DNA from: Pseudonocardia hierapolitana
Lineage (GTDB): Bacteria; Actinomycetota; Actinomycetes; Mycobacteriales; Pseudonocardiaceae
NCBI RefSeq assembly: GCF_007994075.1
Contig: NZ_VIWU01000001.1
Span: 806,001-870,000 of the forward strand
Length of the DNA: 64,000 nucleotides
Reading direction: 5' to 3'
Part shown: positions 1 to 8,441 of the stretch, piece after piece
Numbering within the stretch: the stretch's first letter is position 1
How the letters are laid out: every line of letters starts with the position of its first letter
The notes under the pieces: generated by a model
Database searches by the model: none
What the model saw: only the letters and a program-made list of their open reading frames with translations
Told to the model about the DNA's origin: nothing
Position numbers and translations under genes: made by a program

Positions 1-351
1 ATCGCCGCCGAGACCCAGATGATCGACAGCAGCATGATCCGGCGTCCGAGGATGTCGATGATCGCGCCGACCGTGAGCGTGCCTACCAGGGCATACCTGC
101 CGATCGCGCCGGCCTGTTCCGGCGTCACCCCATTCCCGGCAGGCGAGCATCGGCGGGATCGTGGCGCCGTGGACGACCAGGTCATACCCGTCGAGCACGA
201 TGCTGACGAAGCAGATCAGGATGACGAAGGAGAGGCTGCGGCGCGGCGGCGCCGACTTTTCGGAGGCGAGCGACGTCGGTGACCTCGCGGGGTGTCGGGA
301 CGTGAGGGGAGGTTCCGGCTCACCTGGTCCCGGCGGAACCCCTGCAGTCAT
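1..351 (-). pseudogene. MFS transporter, aromatic acid:H+ symporter type (partial, frameshifted)
   Basis: This is the N-terminal part of a major facilitator permease that runs off the left edge. From the ATG at 351 it reads a cytoplasmic tail, then a first membrane helix with a DGYDLVV motif, which is typical of aromatic acid:H+ symporters. At about base 126-132 the frame must slip by one base after ACREW to continue as VTPEQAGAIG, YALVGTL and the ILGRR loop between helices 2 and 3. The gene lies immediately downstream of the IclR gene and overlaps it by 32 bp, so it probably imports the substrate of the neighbouring catabolic genes. The slip may be a real mutation or a sequence error. Confidence 0.7.
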
Positions 352-1147
352 TGAATGAATGAGCGGCGAGCTCGGCGCGGACGCCCACGTCAGGGGTCCA
401 TCCCAGCCGGCGGGAGATCCCCAGACCGCTGGTGACGACCGACGGGACGGCCGCCGTCAGCGACACCGACCCGGATCGAACCACCACGGAGAGCGCGGCG
501 ACGACCCGCCCCTCGGCGTCCATGATCCGGGTGGCGACCGAGTCCGCACCCGCAGTCAGCTCTCCGCGCACGATCGCCGTCCCCGTTCGCCGGCAGTCGC
601 CGAGCTCACGGCGCAGCTCTATCGGATCGGTGACCGTCCGCGGCGTGAACCGGTCGAGCCCGCGCTCCACCACGGCATCGAACAGCGTCCCGTCGCCGTG
701 GGCGAGCAGCACCTTGCCCACGGCCGAGCAGTGCAGCGGCAACCCGCCGCCCACCTGGGACACCAGACCCACCGCGGTCGGCGTGGACAGGCGTTCCACG
801 ATCACCGCCTCGGATCCCTCGAGGACCGCGAGCTGCACGTGCTGCTGCAGGGCGGTGTACAGGTCTTCCATGAACGGCAGGGCCACCGTTCGCAGCGGCT
901 CGGTCAGCGGCGCCAGCGTGCCCAGCTGCCACAGCCGCGTCCCCACGGTGAGCGCGCCGTCGGGCGCCCGGTCGAGCGCACCCGCGGTCACGAGCTCGAT
1001 GGCCAGCCGGCGCACCGTGGCCTGGGGCAGGCCCGTCCTGCGGGCGAGCGCGGCGAGGGTGAGCCGGGTGTGTCCCGGCCGGAACGCGAAGAGGACCTGC
1101 AGGAGCCGGGAGCTCACCGACCGCCCCGGTTCGCTGGTCGGCGGCAT
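320..1147 (-). CDS. IclR-family transcriptional regulator
   Basis: A 275-residue regulator of usual IclR length. Residues about 10-70 form the winged helix-turn-helix (LAALARRTGLPQATVRRLA), and residues about 90-255 form the IclR effector domain with the conserved LPLHCSAVGKVLLA stretch. It is divergent from the monooxygenase gene and shares a short control region with it. IclR proteins next to aromatic catabolic genes usually respond to the pathway substrate. An 11-bp motif repeated at both ends of this gene is a candidate binding site (see the separate entries). The stop codon lies inside the start of the transporter gene, suggesting a two-gene transcript. Confidence 0.88.
   Translation of the reverse strand: MPPTSEPGRSVSSRLLQVLFAFRPGHTRLTLAALARRTGLPQATVRRLAIELVTAGALDRAPDGALTVGTRLWQLGTLAPLTEPLRTVALPFMEDLYTALQQHVQLAVLEGSEAVIVERLSTPTAVGLVSQVGGGLPLHCSAVGKVLLAHGDGTLFDAVVERGLDRFTPRTVTDPIELRRELGDCRRTGTAIVRGELTAGADSVATRIMDAEGRVVAALSVVVRSGSVSLTAAVPSVVTSGLGISRRLGWTPDVGVRAELAAHSFNDCRGSAGTR
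348..358 (-). promoter_or_regulatory. Candidate IclR operator, copy 1
   Basis: The minus strand reads TCATTCAATGA, the same 11 bases found on the plus strand at 1190-1200. This copy overlaps the end of the IclR gene and the start codon of the transporter. That is where a regulator would control the transporter separately. The function is inferred only from the exact repetition and the position. Confidence 0.35.
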
Positions 1148-1189
1148 GGGCCGGTTATAGCCGGTGGACGAACGCCTGCCCGAATTTGT

Positions 1190-1200
1190 TCATTCAATGA
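1190..1200 (+). promoter_or_regulatory. Candidate IclR operator, copy 2
   Basis: TCATTCAATGA lies between the divergent IclR gene (start 1147) and the monooxygenase start preferred at 1245. It is an exact copy, in opposite orientation, of the motif at the transporter start. TCATT and AATGA form an imperfect dyad around the central C, as expected for a dimeric regulator. No clear -35/-10 pair is visible. Confidence 0.4.
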
Positions 1201-1244
1201 GCGCAACGGTTCCCCGGTGGAGCGGGCCCGCGAACGATCGCCCC

Positions 1245-2459
1245 ATGGTCGGATCGTCTGCCGGCACTCTCCGTGTCGCCTCCCGGATCGCCATCGTCGG
1301 GGGCGGCATCGGCGGCCTCGCCGCGGCCGCATTCCTGCACCGCGCCGGGCTGCCGAGCGTCGTCTACGAGCAGACCCCGCAGCTGAGGGAGGTCGGCGCC
1401 GGGCTGGTGCTGGCACCCAACGCGGTACGGCTGCTGCGCCGGCTGGGCGCCATGGACCGGCTACGCGATCGTGCCGTTCCGCTGGACGTGGGGTGGGAGT
1501 TCCGCCGGTGGGCAGACGGGCGGGTCCTGTCCGCGGAGAACCTGGCCGGCTCGTGCGAGCGCCTCTACGGCGAGCGCACGTACACGGTGCACCGGGCCGA
1601 CCTCGCCCACGCGATCGGCGCCGCCGTCCCACCGGACGCGGTCCAGCTCGGCAAGCGCTGCACGTCCGTCACAGTCCGCGGCGATACCGCGGAGCTGGCG
1701 TTCGCCGATGGGACCTCCGCCGAGGCCGACGTCGTGATCGGCGCCGACGGAGTGCACTCCACCGTTCGCGGCGCGATGATCGAGCCGGCAACGGCGACCT
1801 ACTCGGGGATCTGCGCGTTCCGGGCCCTCGTGCCGGCCGACCGTGCGCCCGGGTTCGCCCGCCGCCGCGCACAGACACTGTGGATCGGCCCCGGCCACCA
1901 CTTGGTGCACTACCCCATCTCCGGCGAGACCGCGGTCAACCTCGTCGCGTTCGCGCCGGCCGGCGACTACACCGTCGAGTCCTGGAGCGCCACCGCGACC
2001 GTGGAGGAGTTCCTCGCCGAGTTCGCCGGCTGGGACCCGCGCCTGCAGGAGCTGATCAAGGGTGCCGGGACGCCCGGCCGGTGGGCGCTGCTGGACCGCG
2101 CGCCGCTCGGGCGCTGGAGCCACGGCCCGGTCACCCTCCTCGGCGACGCCGCCCATCCCATGTTCCCGTTCTTCGCCCAGGGCGCCGCCCAGTCCATCGA
2201 GGACGCCGCCGCCCTGGCCCGCTGCCTCGCCCAGGACACGCATGCACCCGCACGTGCGCTGCAGCGGTACGAGTCGCTGCGGATCGGACGCACCACCCGG
2301 CTGCAAGAGGTCAGCCACGCCAGAGCGCACGTCAACCACCTCCCCGACGGGCCCGAGCAGGAGGCCAGGGATGCATCGCTGGCCGGCGCGGACCCGCTTG
2401 TCGCCAGCGGCTGGATCTACGCGTACGACGCCGAGGCGGAAGAGACCGCCCGGGTCTGA
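1245..2459 (+). CDS. FAD-dependent aromatic monooxygenase (salicylate / hydroxybenzoate hydroxylase type)
   Basis: A class A flavin monooxygenase of about 404 residues. The N-terminal Rossmann motif is RIAIVGGGIGGLAAAAFL, the middle has the DG motif VVIGADGVHS, and the C-terminal FAD motif is VTLLGDAAHPMFPFFAQGA. Such enzymes hydroxylate an aromatic ring using NAD(P)H and O2, sometimes with loss of a carboxyl group. With the hydroxyquinol dioxygenase next to it, a para-hydroxylating or decarboxylating step yielding hydroxyquinol is likely. Starts at 1164 and 1197 are also in frame. The start at 1245 is preferred because it leaves room for a promoter and the operator copy at 1190-1200. Confidence 0.85.
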   Translation: MVGSSAGTLRVASRIAIVGGGIGGLAAAAFLHRAGLPSVVYEQTPQLREVGAGLVLAPNAVRLLRRLGAMDRLRDRAVPLDVGWEFRRWADGRVLSAENLAGSCERLYGERTYTVHRADLAHAIGAAVPPDAVQLGKRCTSVTVRGDTAELAFADGTSAEADVVIGADGVHSTVRGAMIEPATATYSGICAFRALVPADRAPGFARRRAQTLWIGPGHHLVHYPISGETAVNLVAFAPAGDYTVESWSATATVEEFLAEFAGWDPRLQELIKGAGTPGRWALLDRAPLGRWSHGPVTLLGDAAHPMFPFFAQGAAQSIEDAAALARCLAQDTHAPARALQRYESLRIGRTTRLQEVSHARAHVNHLPDGPEQEARDASLAGADPLVASGWIYAYDAEAEETARV

Positions 2460-2488
2460 CGCAGCCCCGGTCTGATGAGGAGGAGCAC

Positions 2489-3380
2489 ATGGAGCTGTTC
2501 AGCGAGGAACGGTGGGCGCAGGTGGTCGCCGCGAGCTTCGCCGACGCGCCCGACCCGCGGTTGAGGCAGTTGCTGACCGCGCTGGCGCGGCACCTGCACG
2601 CCTTCGTCAAGGAGGTCGAGCTGACCGGGGAGGAATGGGGCGCAGCGGTCGACTTCCTGACCCGCACCGGCCAGAAGTGCGACGACGTGCGGCAGGAGTT
2701 CGTGCTGCTCTCCGACGTACTGGGCGTCTCGCTGCTGGTGGAGACGATCAACCACCGCGCCGGGCACCTCGACCGAGTCGACCGTCCTCGGCCCGTTCCA
2801 CATGGTCTCCTCCCCTCCGCGGGAACCGGGCGACAACATCGCATTCGACGGCAAAGGCGAACCCTGCCTCGTCACCGGCCGCGTGACCGGGCCCGACGGC
2901 GAACCGCTGGCCGGGGCGCTCGTCGACGTGTGGCAGGCCAACGCCGACGGCTTCTACGACGTCCAGCAGCCGGATGTCCAGCCGGAACGCAACCTGCGCG
3001 GGCTGTTCACCGCCGACCACGACGGCCGGTTCTGGTTCCGCACGATCGTGCCCCGCTACTACCCGATCCCCGACGACGGCCCCGTCGGCCAACTCCTCGC
3101 CGCGACCAACCGGTACCCCTACCGGCCCGCCCACGTGCACTTCATCGCCACCGCACCCGGCTACCGGCCCGTCACCACGCACCTGTTCGTCGACGACAGC
3201 CCCTACCTGGACTCCGACGCCGTCTTCGGCGTCAAGGAGAGCCTGGTCCGGCCGTTCCCGCTCGTCGACGACCCGGGGCGGGCCGCCGAGGCCGGGCTGC
3301 CCAACCCGTTCCGCGCCGTCCACTTCGACATCGCCTTGCTGCGCGCCGACCAGACACCGCGACCGAGAGGAACTCGCACG
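2489..3380 (+). pseudogene. Intradiol ring-cleavage dioxygenase, hydroxyquinol 1,2-dioxygenase type (frameshifted)
   Basis: The start at 2489 follows a strong AGGAGGAG site. The first 90 residues are the helical N-terminal dimerisation domain of hydroxyquinol and catechol 1,2-dioxygenases. At about 2755-2765 the frame shifts (equivalent to a 2-base loss in a CG run) and continues with ESTVLGPFH. The Fe(III) ligands are present: Tyr in DGFYDVQ, Tyr in PRYYPIPDDG and both His in RPAHVHF. The product would open hydroxyquinol to maleylacetate. The second open frame runs without a stop into the O-demethylase, so the 3' boundary is given by the next ribosome site. The gene is either broken or mis-sequenced. 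Confidence 0.75.
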
Positions 3381-4802
3381 ATGGCCACCGCTGACCGCAA
3401 CGCCGGGTCGCTGCAGGATCTGATCGACGCCACGCCCAACCTCGTCGACCACCTGTACAACGACACGCCGGGCCCGCACAGCCGCATCCGGGCGGACCTG
3501 AACCCGGTGCCCACCGAGTTCTCGAACTGGCGCGACGAGCAGCGCGCCTGGCGGGAGACGGCGATCCTGTTCGACCAGTCGCACCACATGCCCGAGCTCT
3601 TCCTGAGCGGGCCGGACGCATTCGCCCTGCTGAACTCCATCGGCGTCAACAGCCTCGCCAACCTCGACCCCACCAGGGCCAAGCAGTTCATCGGCTGCAC
3701 CGCCCGCGGCCAGATGATCGGGGACTGCATCCTCTACGCCCACAGCGATCAGACCGGCGACCACTACGAGCTCGTGAGCAGCATGCCCCTGCTCAACTGG
3801 GTCGAGTACCAGGCCAAGACCGGCGACTGGGACGTGACGATCGAGCGGGACAACAACACCTCCGACAACCCCACCGGCCGCCGCGCCAAGTTCCGGTTCC
3901 AGCTGGACGGCCCGAACGCCAGCGAGATCTTCGACGCGGTCGTCGAAGGCGACACCGCCGAGATTAAGTTCTTCCGCACCGCCCGGGTGAGGATCGCCGG
4001 CGTCGAGGTACTCGTCCTCCGGCACGGGATGGCCGGGCACAAGGGCGTCGAGATCTCCGGGCCCTACGAGCACGGTGAGAAGGTGCGCGCCGCCATCCTG
4101 GCAGCAGGCGCCGAGCACGGGCTGCGGCAGGGCGGGACCAAGGCCTACTTCAGCACGCTCTACGAGCAGGCCTGGGTCGCCTACCCACTGCCGGCCATCT
4201 ATACCGGCGAGGACCTGCGCGCCTACCGGGAATGGCTCCCCGCCGACGGCTGGGAAGGCAAGTTCTCGATCGCCGGCAGCTTCGTCTCCAACAACATCGA
4301 GGATTACTACGTCACCCCCTACGACCTCGGCTACGGCCACATCGTCAAGTTCGACCACGACTTCATCGGCCGGGACGTACTGGAGGAGTTGGCCCCGAAC
4401 CCGCCACGCAAGAAGATGACGCTCGTCTGGAACGCCGACGACGTGCTGCGCATCGTCGGCTCGCTCCTCGAGCCCGGCGTTCCCTACAAGTACCTCGAAC
4501 TCCCGGTCGCCGACTACGGCAACATGATCCAGCGCGACGAGGTCCGCAGCCTGGACGGAACATTCGTCGGGCTGTCCACCTACACCGGCTACAGCATCAA
4601 CGAGCGGAAGATCCTCTCGATCGCCCTGCTCGACGCCGAGCATGCTGTCCCGGGCGAGGAGGTCACCATCCTCTGGGGAGAGCCGGACGGCGGCTCCCGC
4701 AAGCCCCGCGTCGAGTTGCACCAGCAGACCCTCGTGCGCGCCACGGTCGCATCTGCTCCGTACGCGGCCGCCGTACAGCAGATGATGCGGTCGTCCATCT
4801 AA
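3381..4802 (+). CDS. LigM/DesA-like tetrahydrofolate-dependent aromatic O-demethylase (GcvT fold)
   Basis: A 473-residue protein of the GcvT/aminomethyltransferase superfamily whose length and overall sequence fit LigM-type vanillate or 3-O-methylgallate O-demethylases. The N-terminus is DLIDATPNLVDHLYND; the tetrahydrofolate-binding core includes GHKGVEISGPYE and the C-terminal barrel ends SINERKILSIALLD. The family transfers a methoxy methyl group to tetrahydrofolate. The start is the ATG at 3381, eight bases after GAGAGGAA. The same frame is open upstream through the dioxygenase, so a fused product cannot be excluded. In this cluster it would demethylate a vanillate-like substrate before hydroxylation and ring cleavage. 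Confidence 0.8.
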   Translation: MATADRNAGSLQDLIDATPNLVDHLYNDTPGPHSRIRADLNPVPTEFSNWRDEQRAWRETAILFDQSHHMPELFLSGPDAFALLNSIGVNSLANLDPTRAKQFIGCTARGQMIGDCILYAHSDQTGDHYELVSSMPLLNWVEYQAKTGDWDVTIERDNNTSDNPTGRRAKFRFQLDGPNASEIFDAVVEGDTAEIKFFRTARVRIAGVEVLVLRHGMAGHKGVEISGPYEHGEKVRAAILAAGAEHGLRQGGTKAYFSTLYEQAWVAYPLPAIYTGEDLRAYREWLPADGWEGKFSIAGSFVSNNIEDYYVTPYDLGYGHIVKFDHDFIGRDVLEELAPNPPRKKMTLVWNADDVLRIVGSLLEPGVPYKYLELPVADYGNMIQRDEVRSLDGTFVGLSTYTGYSINERKILSIALLDAEHAVPGEEVTILWGEPDGGSRKPRVELHQQTLVRATVASAPYAAAVQQMMRSSI

Positions 4803-5026
4803 CCGTCCGCCGCACGGTGACGGGCGCAGGAGCCTATGTCAGCCGGCCCGGTGTCATATTTCGGTGCGCGGAATCGCACCGACGGGCGGTCGAACATGAA
4901 TCGCTTGTCACAGTACAGCTCGACCCCGTCCAAAAGAGTCGCGTACGTGAAGTCGTCCGCGGGATAGGTATCCTCGTACAGCCAGCCATCCCCGGCGGGG
5001 ACGACGACGTAGCCCGGACGGACCAA
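4799..5026 (-). pseudogene. Unrecognised protein remnant
   Basis: A 75-codon open frame converges on the O-demethylase and overlaps its stop by four bases. Its sequence (LYEDTYPADDFTYATLLDG, YCDKRFMFDRPSVRFRAP) has balanced composition and looks like real protein rather than an antisense shadow. The frame upstream of 5026 is disrupted, so this is probably the C-terminal part of a broken gene. I do not recognise the family. Confidence 0.3.
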
Positions 5027-5189
5027 CGCACCAGCGCCTCGACGTCGGGTCGTGGCGCGCGATTCGCCCCACGCAATGCCTCGTGCGGGTCTCCAGTCAA
5101 ACAGCGCCGTCTTCGGCCCTCGTGTCGCGAATCTACATCACATGATACGGCCCGGCTCGAAGGGCGGGGCGTAGGCAATTTGAAAATCG

Positions 5190-5318
5190 GCTGCGGAGCG
5201 CCGACGGGATTCGAACCCGCGGCGAGGCCGAGCAGGGCTCACCCGTCCTCGACTAGCCGTCACGGGGAGAGCCTTCCCCCTGACGGTGCAATGGGCCACT
5301 CTGCCACAGCGCCCGCAA
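5190..5318 (-). ncRNA. Degenerate class-II tRNA-like sequence
   Basis: On the minus strand a T-arm (GCGGG-TTCGAAT-CCCGT, 5204-5220) is preceded by a possible long variable arm and, near 5295-5306, by a D-arm-like GGCAGAGTGGCC. Where an anticodon arm should be, 5257-5286 forms a perfect 11-bp hairpin with no usable anticodon loop. The 5' and 3' acceptor strands (GGGCGCT and CGGCGCT) do not pair. It is best read as a dead serine-like tRNA or a tRNA 3' fragment, not a working gene. Confidence 0.35.
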
Positions 5319-5319
5319 C

Positions 5320-5804
5320 CTGCCGGAACGCGCGATCCCGGTCCGACAAGCATAAGAGGTTCGGTATCGAGGAACCAGCCGATTTCCGGCCACGAACGTC
5401 TCGACTGGCCGCACCTACCGTCTGCATGTCGCGGACATCGGACCGCTCCAGTCCGTTGCAGCGGTCGCCATCGCTGGAACGTCACCACAGGCCTGGAGCA
5501 TCGCTTCAGCACCTGCGGCAGTGAGGCCGGCGCATCACGGTGCGGCGAACCGCGCTTCACGAGCTCGCTGCAGGAAGGTGGCGGCGCCCAGCTCGGCCCG
5601 GCGGCCGGATGCTGGTGGTAGAAGCACAAGAGGTGGAACTGGCTTCCAGACCTCGGACACACGCGCCACACCCGGTGCGAGCTGGACAGCGAGCGCTCGA
5701 TCGACCTGGCGCCCTGGGCCGACCCCCCGCCGCCATTTGCGTCCCGGAATCGCGGCCATGCCCGTACGACCTGACACCCGCCGCCATTCGCGCCGACATC
5801 ACGG
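5320..5804. other. Stretch without recognisable gene
   Basis: No reading frame here gives a protein family I recognise. Open frames exist on both strands, but they have the Arg/Ser/Pro-rich composition expected of high-GC noise. Confidence 0.4.
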
Positions 5805-6040
5805 CAGAGCAAGGCGTGTGGTTAGTGCGCAACTCCCCCTCGGACACCAGATCACGCTCCTGACCAGCGGGTTTCATGCGGGTCATACGAGCCATGCTGT
5901 GTATGCCTCGTCTCAGGCGTGGGGGTTCGAGTACCACTGGGACACCCCCGTCCAGGCGCACACGAGTCCGGCGCGGCTGCTTCTCGGCAGTTCGGTCGCG
6001 CACGAGTTGTTCTATCGCCTGGGCCGCTTCGACGTGCCCG
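5805..6040 (+). repeat. Dispersed T-arm-containing repeat, copy A
   Basis: The core GTGTGGTTAGTGCGCAACTC is followed by CCCCTCGGACACCAGATCAC. About 90 bases later comes a T-arm-like GCGTGGGGGTTCGAGT and CTGGGACACC, and then a tail ending CGCCTGGGCCGCTTCG at about 6040. Copy C at 31262-31500 aligns along this whole length. Copy B shares the hairpin and T-arm module. The copies are diverged, and none forms a complete tRNA. Confidence 0.6.
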
Positions 6041-6544
6041 AAGCCCTCGACATCGGAATCGGGCCGCCCAGCCGCCACGGCCGGGGTGCGAGCCCCGCTC
6101 CCGGAAGGCGCTCACCGCGCCGAGAGCCATGGCGTCGGACACCGCGAGCAACGACGTCGGGTCGAGGCCGCTGGCTGGAGAGCGACCGAGCTCAGACCAC
6201 GAGCAATGACGATGACTGGAGCACGTGTGCACCGGTCACCGCGATCGCGACACCGCCTCCTCGGCCACCTCCCGACCCACTGCATCCACAGCGGACTCCC
6301 ACCTCGATTCCCTCCGGCGACGGCTCGACGTCGCTTGTCCACGACCGGTCAACTCGTTGGCGACCCGATCCACGAGTTGATCGGCGCCAGCACGGCAGCT
6401 TTGCCGGCAGGTACACATTCTTCGGATGCGAGTCTAGAGTCGGCGAGCCCGTCACGATGCTCAATGCCGCGCACCGATAGTAGATGCGCTCCTCGCGGGT
6501 GCGCCTTCCACCCGCCGCTGGCAATATCGGCACCGCACGCGGCC
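6041..6544. other. Stretch without recognisable gene
   Basis: No protein family or RNA could be recognised on either strand between repeat copy A and the next repeat. Base composition is slightly lower in GC than in the intact genes nearby. Confidence 0.35.
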
Positions 6545-6665
6545 ACGAAGCGAATGGACACGAGAGGTACGCCGCGGCCCCGCGTTCGGGCTTCCGACGG
6601 GACTCCAAGCCACCACTTGCCGCCTTCTTGCAGGACCAACTGAACTCCGATCTCCGGATGCGCAG
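6545..6665. repeat. Two-copy repeat, left copy
   Basis: This sequence aligns over about 120 bases with 20655-20775. Shared blocks include GAGGTACGCCGCGG-like text, TTCCGACGGGACTCCAAGCC and CAACTGAACT. The right copy lies beside an IS3 remnant, so the pair may be the outer part of a mobile element. Neither copy encodes anything recognisable. Confidence 0.45.
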
Positions 6666-6876
6666 GCAACCGCGAACATACGATCCGATCCGGCGCCGAG
6701 CGACGGAATCGCACAATGTCACCAGTCGACACATCGTCCGGGTCACTCAGTTCCTCGCTCTTGGTCCACCGCCCGAACACTGCATAGCCCGCGTAGCGCG
6801 GGTGCCGCCTGCGCACCTCGCCGACCGGCCCAGCCGGTCCACGGCCCGCTATGGCTACCTGCCGCGCCGCCGGGCC

Positions 6877-7839
6877 TCACCGCAGCAGCCGGTGGACCTG
6901 GACCACGTCGGTCGAACCGGAGACCCGCTCAGGAGCCCGCTGGTCCGCCGAGGCGACCGAGGCGACCGCGGCGACCGCCGCAGCGCCGGCAACGAGGGCA
7001 GTGGTGAGCTGGGGCGCGGTGCGGCGGCGGTGCCGCCCGTGCCGTGCGGCGGTGCTCGCGGGTCGCCGGGGCGCGAGTGCGGCCGCGACCTCAGCGGCTG
7101 TGGGCCGCTCCGCCGGCTCCGCAAGGGTCATCGCGTGGAGCAGGGCGGCCAGGTCGGCGGGCAACCCGTCCGGGACGACCGGCGGGCGCCACAGCCGCGC
7201 CAGCGCGACCTCGACCGGGCCGCCGGTGTACTCGCGGCGTGCGGTGAGCGCCTCCAGCAACACCAACCCGAGCGCGTAGACGTCCGCGGGCGGGCCGACC
7301 TGCTCGCCGCGCACCTGCTCCGGGGCAAGGTAGGCGGCGGTGCCGATCACGCAGCCGTTCGCGGTCGTGGCCGTACGGTCCAGCGCGGTCGCGATCCCGA
7401 AATCGGCCAGCCGCGGCCGCAGCCCACGCTCCAGCAGTACGTTCGCCGGCTTCACGTCGCGATGCACGATCCCGCAGGCGTGGACGTAGGCCAGCGCATC
7501 GCCCAGCTGCCGCCCGATGCGCCGCACCGCATCCGACGTCAGGGGCGGACCCGCGCGGAGCCGTTCGGCCAAGGTGGGCCCCTCGGCGAGGTCGGTCACC
7601 ACGAACGGCACACCGTCCTGCACGCCGGAGTCGCGCATCCGCACCAACCCCGGGTGGCACAACCGCGCCAGTGTCGCGATCTCCTGCTGGTGGCGTCGCG
7701 CGTCGCTCGGATTTGCGCCCGGGCGGAACTGCTTGATCGCCACGGGCACCCGGTCCAGCACGTCACGAGCGCGCCGCACCACCGCCGACGACCCGACCCC
7801 GATCACCGGCCCCAACTCGTACCGGCTCTTCACCAGCAT
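6877..7839 (-). CDS. Membrane-anchored Ser/Thr protein kinase (Pkn type)
   Basis: A 320-residue eukaryotic-like kinase. The kinase domain covers residues 7-260: glycine loop IGVGSSAVV (13-21), lysine in VAIKQF (Lys36), HRDVKPAN (126-133), DFG (146-148) and APE (172-174). All catalytic residues are present. A single membrane helix follows (about 278-298), leaving only a 22-residue external tail, so there is no PASTA or other large sensor domain. The start is the ATG at 7839, after GGAGTGGAGC. The short outer tail is unusual and leaves the input signal unclear. The gene stands alone, with degenerate DNA on both sides. Confidence 0.88.
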   Translation of the reverse strand: MLVKSRYELGPVIGVGSSAVVRRARDVLDRVPVAIKQFRPGANPSDARRHQQEIATLARLCHPGLVRMRDSGVQDGVPFVVTDLAEGPTLAERLRAGPPLTSDAVRRIGRQLGDALAYVHACGIVHRDVKPANVLLERGLRPRLADFGIATALDRTATTANGCVIGTAAYLAPEQVRGEQVGPPADVYALGLVLLEALTARREYTGGPVEVALARLWRPPVVPDGLPADLAALLHAMTLAEPAERPTAAEVAAALAPRRPASTAARHGRHRRRTAPQLTTALVAGAAAVAAVASVASADQRAPERVSGSTDVVQVHRLLR

Positions 7840-8441
7840 GCCGCCAGCTCCACTCCGACACCTCCGGGGACCACGCTCCGACAACCCCTCGTTCCCCCGA
7901 TCGGGCCATCTCATGCACACCAGCGATGCCCCCTGGCGGCGGCGCGCGTTGAACGGGACGCCGCCGCATTGGGACGCCCTCGCCGCGCTCGCGGTTCCAG
8001 GCCCGCCGCTCGGTCCTGACCGTGAAGTGCCGCGGTACTCACCGACCTGGCCCACACCACGTCGATCGCGGGGGGACGGACATGTGGGGCGTCGGCGAGC
8101 AGCGCGACGGGTGGGGGCTCGTGTGCGACGAGGGTCCGCACCCGCTCGGGTCGTCGATCGTGCTGCGGGAGATGGCGCGGGGGTCGTTGTGTACTGATCG
8201 GCCAGCAGTGACGCAACCCGCGTGAACCCGGTGCCGTCCCTCGGCAGTCGATCATCTTGGGGCAGGCCCGCGAGCGCGGACCTCGTAGGAACGGGCGGGC
8301 GCCGGGCACCTCGAGCGAGCGGCGACAGGTGGTGTCGACATGGGGCACACTCTCGGCTCGCAGCGGCCGAGCCGCCCGCCCGGAGACCCGGTACCGCAAC
8401 AAGGTGGAGGCACGCGTCCCTGAGTGATGTCGGTATTCGGA
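7840..8441. other. Long gap between kinase and PPK2
   Basis: No supported gene. A plus-strand frame of 67 codons at 8022-8225 is open but has no convincing ribosome site or recognisable sequence. The segment presumably holds the kinase promoter, which I cannot place. Confidence 0.4.

Noticed and set aside
359..3394. A 1011-codon plus-strand open frame
   Set aside because: Its first 700 codons are Arg/Pro-rich and antisense to IclR or out of frame with the monooxygenase. Only the part from 2489 to about 2760 is real, as the start of the dioxygenase.
2748..4721. A 657-codon minus-strand open frame
   Set aside because: It is the antisense shadow of the O-demethylase. The Val/Gly/Asp-rich composition is typical of the reverse strand of high-GC genes.
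5190..5318. A functional tRNA-Ser gene
   Set aside because: The acceptor strands do not pair and there is no anticodon loop, so it is listed only as tRNA-like.
8022..8225. A small gene between kinase and PPK2
   Set aside because: There is no ribosome site and no recognisable or conserved-looking sequence, so support is too weak.
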